A stretch of DNA of 32,314 bases from positions 1 to 32,314 of the forward strand of contig QZCP01000561.1 of NCBI GenBank assembly GCA_003956705.1, read 5' to 3'. Shown in pieces: positions 22,677 to 32,314 of the stretch. Below the pieces are notes generated by a model, which saw nothing but the letters and a program-made list of their open reading frames with translations, was not told where the DNA came from and made no database searches. Each line of letters opens with the position of its first letter. The first letter of the stretch is position 1. The stretch is from Brevipalpus yothersi (taxonomy: Eukaryota; Arthropoda; Arachnida; Trombidiformes; Tenuipalpidae). The position numbers and the translations under genes are program-made.

Positions 22677-24085
22677 CATCATTGGTAAGGAGTACAAGTA
22701 GTGGAAGTGAACAAGAGACTCATGATCAAATTGACCGATACTCTCTCATATGTGCACCAGTAATTCGTTTCGAATGCCTGAGGGTGCAAAAATTGAGGGC
22801 CAAGAATGAGGAGTATGAAATAGAGATGTTAAGAGAAATTGATAAAGTGAAGGAGAGAGAGAGAGATCCAAGAGTGATGAGACAGTAGATATATGTCTCA
22901 AAATAATAAAAGAGATGCTGAGGAATATTAAATTGAATGAATTATCATTCTTTCCTCGAAATGTTGCTGTGGAAAGTATGAGATGGGAGTGATAAATACA
23001 AAGAAAGGATAATGATGAGTGAGAGAGAGAAGAAAGAAGAGAGAGAGAAGCTCTCACATTCTCAAGAAGATCGATAAAGTGAGAATAGTGTACGAATCAT
23101 AGTGAGAATATACATACATTAGATGAGAAAAGCGTTTGGATGGAACGAAAGGGGCACATGAGATAGAGAAGCCGTATTCATGAGAAGCTAAATGAACATT
23201 GAGGATAGAGAACAATTAGATTAGAAGATTGTCAAACGAAAAAGAAGAGGAAGAGGAAGAAGAAGAGACTATAAAAATTTATATACACACATATATTCCA
23301 CTCTAGTTTCCACCTTTTTTTCATTATATACGTTTTTTTCTGCTTCTAAGTACAATACTTTACTTCTTTCTCACTAAACAAAATTTACCTTTTTGAATGT
23401 ATCCAATAGAATTAAAAACTATTCTCCCATATTAATCACCAGATTTACCTGATTGTATTGATTTCTTATTGGATTTCTTTTTTACGTGTATACCCAGGAA
23501 TACTTTGCTCTTCTAAGTAAATTCTTTCATGCAATATTACTCTTCCTCTATTTATCATCTATTGCAATATACGAGAAGAGATAGAGCGAAAAGTTTATCA
23601 TTGAATACATTTCTATTTACATCATGTTCATTTACTTAAGCTTTTCTCATTTGTTCTCACATCTTTGAGGGCAAAGTAGAGATAGAAAAACAGAGAAAGA
23701 GTCTCTGAATACTATGCCCACATAACCGATGTACACAGCCACCCACACGCATACATGTCCCCGATCTATACGTGTATACTCTCACAACCCAGAGAGACAC
23801 ACATATATAACACCCACAGAAATCATCCCAGTATGGTGGAAGAAAAAGATGCTTGACTTTATTGGCTTGATCAACACCCATCACTGGACATGGTGTAGTC
23901 ACGGAAAAGGTTTATCGACTCTCGAGTTCACTCTCGATTGCTCAGTCACATTGGTATTCTGTTCACAGATCGTAGAAAAATGGTAGAGAGAGAGTGGAGA
24001 ATAGAGAATAGAAGGAGGAGAGAATAAGAGGAAAAAGGAATAAATTGATCCAGTAAGTGGAAATAACTGTGCGAAAGGTTCAGGT

Positions 24086-24087
<2 letters not shown>

Positions 24088-24120
<33 letters not shown>
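24088..24120. repeat. (AG)n microsatellite
   Basis: A 33-base perfect tract. Confidence 0.95.
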
Positions 24121-24123
<3 letters not shown>

Positions 24124-24447
24124 AATGGAAGAATATTCTTGTAGTGCTGTGAGATTCTCTCTCTCTCTTTCTCTCTTTCTTTTTTGGTTCTTAAATGGTT
24201 GGGCAAAATAGGGAAGAATGAGTATAGTGAGATAGAATAGAAATCTTCCCCATTTTGTTCACTTCTTTTTTTACATTAGAATCCAATTTTTGTGAATTAT
24301 TTTAATTTCAATTTAATAATATCTTCATTTCAAAAATACGGTTCTATACAAAATAATCAATATACATGTATTTATATATATTCATATTTATATCATCATC
24401 ACTTGGATGAAACACATTCGAATCAATATCGAGAAGGTGAAAGAAAG

Positions 24448-24448
24448 G

Positions 24449-24519
<71 letters not shown>
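24448..24519. repeat. Compound (GATA)n-(GA)n repeat
   Basis: About five GATA units pass directly into a 50-base GA tract, suggesting that one motif grew out of the other. Confidence 0.93.
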
Positions 24520-24523
<4 letters not shown>

Positions 24524-24997
24524 AAGATGGCTATGAAAAGAATGAAAAGAAAAGGTGATAACAAGAAGATCGAAAATGTAATAGTAGGTAGAGAAAAGGC
24601 AGAAGAAAAATGAAATAAATGGATCTTATCATGAAAAATTTGGTTTCGTTTGATACTGGAAAAGAAAGAGATACTTTTGCTTCTCCAGCCATAGACAGAG
24701 AGAAAGTGAGTGAGAGAGAGAGAAAGAAAGGGAAAACGTAGTAACAAGGATGATGAATCCCAAAAAGTTTGGGAATAAAAGAGGAAGAGGAAGGAAAAGC
24801 AGAAGGTAAAGAAAGTGAGATGAAGAAGAAGAAAAGAGGAGAAGAGTTCGACATGCGAAATACATTTCGAATGGAAACAGTAGTCGATTAGTTACATGAC
24901 AGAGTGAGTGGAGATTCATTGGGTGAAAAGAAGATGACAAGGAAGAGAAAGAAGAAAAGAAAGAGGGAGAGAGAGAAAAAGAAAGAGAGAAGATAGT

Positions 24998-25175
24998 TTA
25001 ACATTGATCGGGCTTGTTGTTTCCACAAGAAGATGGGAATAAGTATCTCATCAGTGGAGCGTTCACTTTATCAATCGAGACTCGTTGAAGGATTTGGATT
25101 ACTCTTTCCGTTTGCTGATGTCTGACCTGAGTGATGGCAATGTATCCATACGATGAGAGTGTATTGTTATTGTAA
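24998..25175 (-). CDS. Candidate terminal exon, unidentified
   Basis: On the minus strand the (CT)n tract at 25247-25213 is followed by an acceptor ATATGCAG (AG at 25177-25176) and then 58 open codons to TAA. The peptide starts YNNNTLSSYGYIAITQVRHQ and ends SSCGNNKPDQC; it is not repeat-derived. A shorter + frame in the same DNA is also open, which lowers confidence. Confidence 0.25.
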
Positions 25176-25210
25176 CTGCATATATCAATTGAGTTTGTTC
25201 AAAGAATGAT

Positions 25211-25212
<2 letters not shown>

Positions 25213-25247
<35 letters not shown>
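25213..25247. repeat. (AG)n microsatellite
   Basis: A 35-base tract; on the minus strand it would be the pyrimidine tract for a candidate exon ending at 25175. Confidence 0.93.
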
Positions 25248-25250
<3 letters not shown>

Positions 25251-25836
25251 TAAGAGGAAGAAATGGGCAGGAAAAAGATGAGGATATGGCTGAGTGAGAG
25301 GAAGAGAAATCTTGTCCATCATTTTATCAGTTAGGGCCAGAATCTATACTATTTCTGATGTAAGAGGGTGATTGGGGGTGATGGTGTTTATCTGGATGAG
25401 GATGTTGTTGATGATTATCATTCCGCCGAAATATCCACTTACACAGGTATATCAGTGAGATAAGTATAAATATAACGATAGAGAATATGTTGATCCATCC
25501 AAAAATTGTGAATCAGAATTCACATTAGGGTCAAATATGGATAAAAGTCCATAGGTATTGATCGTGATGTTCTCTGGGAGAGAGAGAGTGTGTGTGTGTG
25601 TTTTCATAACATCATCATGGATTGAGAAGATCGAAATGGTGTAGAAAAAGGTTGTCTTCCTATTTCTCTTTCTTTTTCTCTATCTTTTTTGGAAAGGAGA
25701 AGAGAAAAATAGCAAGAGAGGGGAGCAGGAATAGAGGTGGTCTTCGTTTATCGGTGAATCCATTGGTTAGCCTGAAGGAAGTGGAGAGAAAGAGAGAAAG
25801 AAAGAGGATGATAGTGGAAAGAGGAAAATGGAAAGG

Positions 25837-25899
25837 GATGAGGATGAGGATGAGGATGAGGATGAGGATGAGGATGAGGATGAGAGAGAGAGAGAGAGA
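25837..25899. repeat. (GATGAG)n hexanucleotide repeat with (GA)n end
   Basis: About eight copies of GATGAG/GAGGAT, then GA units. All frames stay open across it, giving Asp-Glu or Met-Arg runs on + and His-Pro or Ser runs on minus. The length is a multiple of three, but no surrounding gene is recognised. Confidence 0.93.
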
Positions 25900-26918
25900 A
25901 AGAAGAAAAGAAGAAGAGGAAAAAGATCGATAAATTTAAGTCTTTCAGTGGAACGTTTATTGATCGGTGACTGCGTAGCAAAGGCATACACACATAGCAG
26001 CAGCCATAGCAGGCAAGAGATGCTCAAGCACCTCAGAATTCGAGATTCATGAAAAAATGAGCATCATCAAGATAGGGATTTATTTGAGAGTGATTTGTTG
26101 AGGATGAAGAGAACGAATAAAGCGGAAGATGAGCATGCAATGAGTGGCGTTGAAGTGAGAAAGTCAAAGGGATAGAAAGAGAAGGCTAAAGATTTTTGAA
26201 TAAACTATCGATTCGAAGATTCAACTAACAAAAAGAATTTTTCCACACAAATATATCGGAGTTCATGGGAAAAGGTTCATCGAACCAGATACAACAGAAT
26301 ATCGACTTGATGGTGGAAAAAGAGAGAATATGGAAGAGGAGAGCGTCTTGTTTGTTTTGAAGTGCGTGCTCGAAAATGTTTGGTTGATAAAAAAGATGGT
26401 AGTAGAAGAAGAAATGACGAAATAGAAGCAGTAGTAGTATATGGAGAAAAAACTAAGATGATGTCAATTTTTTTCTCTCTCTCTCTCTCTCTGATGCTAT
26501 AAGTAGAGTGGTATACATAATCAAGAAGTCCATATAGCAGGGGGTATATAGTCATAAAAAAGAATTCAAAAATCGATATTGGGTGTACACCGCACACACA
26601 CACACACACACACATAGTCTATTAAGGGTGATAAGAATATGTCAATTTTTCAGCAGGGATGGAAAATGGTTCAACAAAGAATCTTCAAAATTCAAAGAAA
26701 GGAAAGAAAAGAGAAGGCGAGAGAGAAAGAGAATATAAAGAATATAAAGAATAGGAAGAGTGGAATACATTGGCGATCAAATTGTTATAATGGAAAGTAT
26801 AAAAGAGAAGTGAAAGTGATCACCTAACAGGAGCATTCAAATGGAATAGCATTCATGTGAGATGTCTCCAAATGAAGGGTTGAGATGGGAAAAGAGAATA
26901 TAACAGAACATAGTCTAG

Positions 26919-26921
<3 letters not shown>

Positions 26922-26978
<57 letters not shown>
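26922..26978. repeat. (AG)n microsatellite
   Basis: A 57-base perfect tract; a (CA)n run lies nearby at about 26592-26613. Confidence 0.95.
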
Positions 26979-26981
<3 letters not shown>

Positions 26982-27650
26982 AATTAGACCAATCCATTGG
27001 GTCAAGCGCGCTAAACATTCAATGAATAGGAAAGATTTGCCATTAGACTCCAACCGGTAAGTAAACATGGAAGAGAGAGAAACGAATGTGTAAAATGAAT
27101 TTTCACACAGGAGACTTCACTGATCAATCTCTCATGCAACAAGCAAGGAGTTAAAAGGTTAGACACATTGGACATTGTTTGTCGAACAGTTCAAGTTGAG
27201 CTGCCATCATCATAGTACTGGCCGGTAAGATGCTGAGAAAGACATTTAAGAAAAGTGTTGATGTATTATTTCTCACGACAAGAAGGAAGGAAGAGTGAGA
27301 GAGAAATTTTTTTCTCTTCTCTTCTTTGAACCATAAGTATTTTTGGGAGGATGGTTGAAATATCTTCGTGGGTGCGGATGTTTGAGGAAAAGCTTATGGA
27401 AAATATGATGGAATGGAGAAAGAGAGAAAATGAAATAGATGTGTTTATATGTGTGTGTGCGAAGAAGAGGAGCCAACAATGAAGCGAGATGGGAAAAAAA
27501 GAATAAGAAGGAAAAAAATGGAGACTGGAAGATAGTATGGAATAAAAAGGATTCTTGTTAGTAAGATGGTGGAATACATCGATATTTGATGGAGAGAGAA
27601 AGAGCGAAAAAAGTGATGGAAAAGAACAAGTTAACGTACACTGTCTTTCA

Positions 27651-27653
<3 letters not shown>

Positions 27654-27710
<57 letters not shown>
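27654..27710. repeat. (TC)n microsatellite
   Basis: A 57-base perfect tract, the only long CT-oriented tract in the right-hand 9 kb. Confidence 0.95.
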
Positions 27711-27713
<3 letters not shown>

Positions 27714-28788
27714 GTATTTCCAATACTATTCGGAACCATGTGAAATGGAGATACACAATCATTGTTTTCGAAATAGAAGGAGAAGAATAAAGAGAGAGAA
27801 ACAGAGACAGAGAGTTATCGAATGATAAACCAGAAAATAGTTCAAAGGAGCAGAAACATGGTGAAGAAGAAAAAAAGTAGGTGAATTTAATGGTATCAAG
27901 TATGAAGAATAGTAGTAGTGTGACAAGAATAGTAGTAGACGGAGAAAGTGTATGATCATATGATATCAGTTTTCTTGATACCATGATAGCTAGAGAAAGA
28001 TGACGAGAGAGAGAGACTCAGAGAAAAATATATACCAGAATAGCTAAGATGCAGTGAAACGATAGTAGTAGAGGACAATAAACACAAGTATTTTAAGAAT
28101 CTTCTCTCCTTTTTCTCTCTCTCATTTCATCAGTTCATATTATACATCTATCTGATATTAGTGTATAGTTTATTCGAACAATATATTTATATATATATCG
28201 TAGAATATATGTGATAGACAAACTAAAGAAGCTACCAAAGCAAACTCATATCCTGACGAGGACCGTGAAAATGGATTCATACAAACATACACACAGAGAG
28301 CGAGAAAGAAAGAGGAACCTTAACGACTATCACATGAAGACCAGTCAAAATATTGTTGTATTTGCTGACGCGAGCATTTTTTGGCTCATGTTTGAGCTCT
28401 ATTCTTTCTCTAGTCGTTGTTTATTTCATGATGATAGCTTTCCACTTGAGAAATATAGAGAAACCAAGTCCAGTTAGTGGAATAATGGCAATTTTTTCTT
28501 CACTCTCAAAACAAGTGAAATCATCATGGTTACTATTTTGTAGAGTAAAAAAGTGAAGCAGAATAAGAATAAGAAGAGGGAAAAGAAAGAAAAGAGGAAA
28601 AAGAGAAGAGGACATAAAAACTCTAGGACCATCATCCAATGACCCCATCCACCAATTTCACCCTCTCTCATGTGACCATTTCCAAAGAGGACACATGAAT
28701 ATAGGAAGTTGAGCAATACACATACACACATACACACATATATATAAATATATTTCTTTTTCATGGATCCGCTCTCTTTTTCCCTGAA

Positions 28789-29005
28789 TCATCGAATGTA
28801 TTTTGTTGAAGAATAATCGATGAATTCAGCATAAAAGGTAAGAGAGAAAGTATACCCTAAAAGCTGAATCCGATGAGTATAACTGTTCACATATACACAT
28901 ATACCATGCAGAAAGGAATGTTTGGCATAGCATTTGTACAACAGTATAACAGTTGAACGTTTACTGAGTGTGTGTGTGTATGGATGTGTGATCAGGCAAA
29001 TTGGT
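28789..29005 (-). CDS. Candidate terminal exon, unidentified
   Basis: On the minus strand a 68-base CT tract and a CTTTACCTACAAG acceptor (AG at 29007-29006) are followed by one base and 71 open codons to TGA. The product starts PICLITHPYTHTLSKRSTVI and ends EFIDYSSTKYIR. The longer 142-codon frame includes Ser-Leu repeat translation upstream of the acceptor. Confidence 0.25.
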
Positions 29006-29028
29006 CTTGTAGGTAAAGAGATGACGAG

Positions 29029-29044
<16 letters not shown>

Positions 29045-29112
<68 letters not shown>
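29045..29112. repeat. (AG)n microsatellite
   Basis: A 68-base perfect tract preceded by GAAA units. Confidence 0.95.
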
Positions 29113-29114
<2 letters not shown>

Positions 29115-29979
29115 AAAAAGGGGAAACAAAGAGGAAGAGAGAGGAAGATGGTGTAGAGAAGGCTACGGAAGTTGATTCGGATGTTGAATTTTTGTACCTG
29201 AACACAATATAATCCAAGTAGTATCAGATGATAAATATTTGTTTCTTTATTATGATATACCATTAATACGTGTAATAATCAGAAGGAACTACACGCACAC
29301 AGACACATACACACAAAGACTATTCAGATGCCTGTGAAGATATTAAAGACAATATCAGCCAGAAAAGAGAGAGAAGAGAGAGGAAACAGCAAAAAAGATG
29401 AGCAGCAGCAACAGGAAGTGTATCTCTGGGATAAGCATCACTGCCCTTGGGGCCGACAAGAATTTGCAAACACACACACCAACACATATTTTGATCATCT
29501 ATATTGATTTGCAGTGATTTTTTTTATCGGTAATGCCTAAAGCGCGAAGGGAGTAATACAGTAGTAGCTTCGGAAAACAATGATTTTTTTCGAGGGAAGT
29601 GAAAGAAGATCAATTTGGAGCGATCAGCTGGGAAAAGCTGCTCCTCATACCGAAGAGGCATCATAGAGAGCATGGAAGAAGTAGGGAGGAAATAGCTGGA
29701 AGATTTAAAAAATCGAGAGATGATGATTGTTTATATCGATTGATGTATTGAATATGAACGATAACCATTCATTCATGTGCTTGTTAGTCTTTTTTCGCTA
29801 AGTCTTTTATGATAGTAAGTTTGATTGATGAGAATCAATCCATCAATGATAACAAAGTCACTAACAATAGTGGGTATATAATACAATGTGTATGGATGTG
29901 AGAAAGATCATTCTTGTAGGAAGTGAAATTGAATTCTCATGTATTGTAAAAGGGGGTAAGACTGTGTGTATGTGTGTGT

Positions 29980-29984
<5 letters not shown>

Positions 29985-30013
<29 letters not shown>
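29985..30013. repeat. (AG)n microsatellite
   Basis: A 29-base tract. Confidence 0.93.
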
Positions 30014-30016
<3 letters not shown>

Positions 30017-30680
30017 AAACTTGACAATTAAATCCATTAGATTTAAGATTCATTCACATTGGCAAGAAATCAGTATTCAAATGTGAATGAAGCATATCGG
30101 ACACAAGTGATTTGGGAAATTTTTCGCCAAGATGAAAGCAAAGCATCCAAAGGGAATGGATGGAAGGCAAATTGAGCTCTACCAGCAATAGCTATCTAGT
30201 AGGATTCCCATGAGTTTCATCATCATTCCCTGCCATCAGTGTCAGTCTTAACATGAGAGCAGGGTGATCATCATCATGCTATTCTGGCATAGTTAAAGAT
30301 TTTCTCTCTCTCTCTTTCCTTTTCTTTCTTTTTCTCTGTGTCTTTCGCGTGTTTACCGTATGAAGAGTGTTAGACTTGGAAAGAGTGAAATGTGGTGGCA
30401 TGTCATGCTGTTATGTGAAAATGGTGAGAGAAAGAGAAAAAAGGACTACCAATAGAATGATTAAGGAGAAGATTGTTCATGGAGAGATCAAACTCTTTGA
30501 AGGATAAATGAGGAGAAGAAGAAGAAGATGCAAAGTGACACCTAAATATTTGAAGCTCGTCGAACTTTTGGCCCTCCTCATCATGAATGGCATCACACTT
30601 GTCTCACTACAATTCAATTAATAGTAATCGAAAAAGTTCAACACACACACATACATGTACATCCATCAGATACACTACAG

Positions 30681-30683
<3 letters not shown>

Positions 30684-30739
<56 letters not shown>
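30684..30739. repeat. (GA)n microsatellite
   Basis: A 56-base perfect tract. Confidence 0.95.
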
Positions 30740-30743
<4 letters not shown>

Positions 30744-32236
30744 AATCTCGAGCTCTCATCCAAAAGCAATCTCAACTCTTTCACACCGTGTTGCTCATTT
30801 TCTTACTCATTTATTCACTAACTCATTGCTTTTATATGTATATACTCAAGAAGACAAGAGAGTGAGTGAGTGAAAAAGTGTCAATCATGATGTGATATAT
30901 TCACACACAGTCAGTGGCATCAGTATGGGTGGAAGGAGAGGAGATGAAGACACCAACTTCCTTCCTCCATTTTTTGTGTCCTCTCCACTCTCTTTATCTC
31001 TCTCTGTCTCTCTGTGTATATACCTTTTCTTTACCACCACATTAACATGATTGCAAACTCAACGTTAACTTAATTATAATTGAATTAATTTGACTCTATT
31101 CTATCACTCAGTTGAATCCAAAAGAGAGGAAGAGAGAGAGAGAGAGAATGAAAAGTTTCATCATCCCATCTCATCACATCTTCCTCTCTCTCCTCTCTTC
31201 CGCGCTGCATCCTTCCCCACATTCTCTTCATTGACACCCATTAACTCTTACCGTGACCCTAACTTCACTTTCCGCTTTCCATCACCTTCTTCATCACTAT
31301 TTTTCATGATAACCATGTTTTCTATTTTTCTATCCCCCTCTGGTAGGTATTTATGTACATGTGTATATATATGTACCAATCGATCTATCTATCATTCAAT
31401 TGCCTTTCAGGCACAATATTCAGGATGTAGTTTGGGTAAACACATATACTACACAGTCAATCCAGTTAGCAATGAATGATGATTTGAAATTCAACGCAAG
31501 ATGAATAGACAAATCAAATCACAGCACGGAGTATGTACCATGTATAAAGCATGTACCAGATACAGAGTATGCAAGGAAGAGAGAGAAAAAATTTACTAAT
31601 AATAATAGTGGTGGTGACAAGAAATGAGGTCAAAGAGTAGACTATGATATTGTGTACAATATGAGGAGAAAGGAGAGAAAGAAGAAAATTTTCGATAGAT
31701 AGAGACAAGATTTTTGTTTTCAGAATGGATTCTCAATAGTGAGTCTATGTTTGCTAGAAGGCTTAAAGTTTTAAATTCATTCATCATACACACAGTAGCA
31801 ATATACAGCATCAACATTTGACTTCATACACAACATCACTTTACAGCATCACTTGTGTGCGATGCTTTGGTATGCAATGAAGGAGATAAAAGAAGAGAGA
31901 AAGTATAAAAGGCGATGAAGCTGAAGCTTAAGGGTGTCTGAATTGAGGCAAAATTGGAGAGAGAGAGAGAGAAAGAAAGAAAGGCATTCGCCTTCTTGAT
32001 TGCATTGACTACAATGTAAACCAATCGATAGTAATCAGATTGCCTGATTCAATGGCTTCAAGAAATTTTGAAATCTTATATCCTTGCCCCAATGTTCACT
32101 CTTTCCCTCTCTTTCTCCCTTTCTCTATGTTCAAGGTTCCTAATCGAATCATTAATGAATCGAAAGATTGACGAAGGAAGGAGAAAATCAATAAACGTTC
32201 TAACGTGACGACAAATAAAATGGAAAATGGTGTGTA

Positions 32237-32242
<6 letters not shown>

Positions 32243-32277
<35 letters not shown>

Positions 32278-32278
32278 A

Positions 32279-32314
<36 letters not shown>
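32243..32314. repeat. (AG)n microsatellite at right window edge
   Basis: A GA tract with GAAA interruptions at about 32271-32290, running off the right end. Confidence 0.95.

Larger units (their letters stand above)
22524..28788. other. Purine-rich, repeat-dense stretch without assignable gene
   Basis: The + strand is strongly GA-biased from about 22800 to 28800, with many GA tracts and one CT tract. Apart from the candidate at 24998-25175, minus-strand frames such as 23946-24206 and 24388-24940 are pyrimidine-run translations. Confidence 0.6.
29006..32314. other. No assignable gene
   Basis: GA tracts at 29045, 29985, 30684 and the right edge, and a pyrimidine-rich block at 31180-31340 that yields a spurious 129-codon frame. 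A minus frame near 31836-31941 follows a good CT-tract acceptor but is short and hydrophobic. Confidence 0.6.

Noticed and set aside
27266..27739. 157-codon minus frame, the second longest frame in the window
   Set aside because: It starts in an Arg-Glu run from the repeat and continues through pyrimidine-rich DNA (Ser/Phe/Leu); overlapping frames on both strands are open as well.
28789..29217. Full 142-codon minus frame as a single gene
   Set aside because: The first half is Ser-Leu repeat translation; only the part after the AG at 29006 was kept as a weak exon candidate.

Overview
The window is a piece of a eukaryotic, almost certainly invertebrate animal, genome. It is AT-rich, crowded with (CT)n/(GA)n microsatellites, and carries one clearly recognisable gene, which has introns with canonical GT-AG ends. 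No bacterial-type operon, ribosome binding site, CRISPR array, rRNA or tRNA was seen. The species cannot be named from this sequence; the gene content fits a bilaterian, and an arthropod such as a mite is only a guess.

The left 2.2 kb (126-2180, + strand) holds the 3' end of a vesicular neurotransmitter transporter gene of the SLC18 family (VMAT/VAChT type). Four exons (126-204, 832-883, 1270-1333, 1681-2048) join in phase. They give about 186 C-terminal residues that align without gaps to the last third of animal VMAT/VAChT proteins, from the start of about TM8 through TM12 and the cytosolic tail. The 5' part of the gene lies outside the window. A polyadenylation signal at 2158 closes the transcript. 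The protein is divergent: one of the two intramembrane aspartates important for transport is kept, the other reads glutamine.

The remaining 30 kb (2181-32314) has no gene I can identify. It is a microsatellite-rich desert with long perfect (CT)n or (GA)n tracts (up to 123 bp), plus TTTC, GATA, GATGAG, CA and TA repeats. Most long reading frames there are Ser-Leu or Arg-Glu translations of the repeats. Several short segments have good splice sites and one open frame, some of them phase-matched in pairs, and could be exons of unidentified genes on either strand. The number found is about what chance allows in AT-rich DNA with so many pyrimidine tracts, so they are listed with low confidence.

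Two structural points stand out. Each SLC18 intron has a long CT tract in its 3' part, in three of four cases close enough to act as the polypyrimidine tract. The window also begins and ends inside such tracts, as expected for a contig broken at microsatellites.
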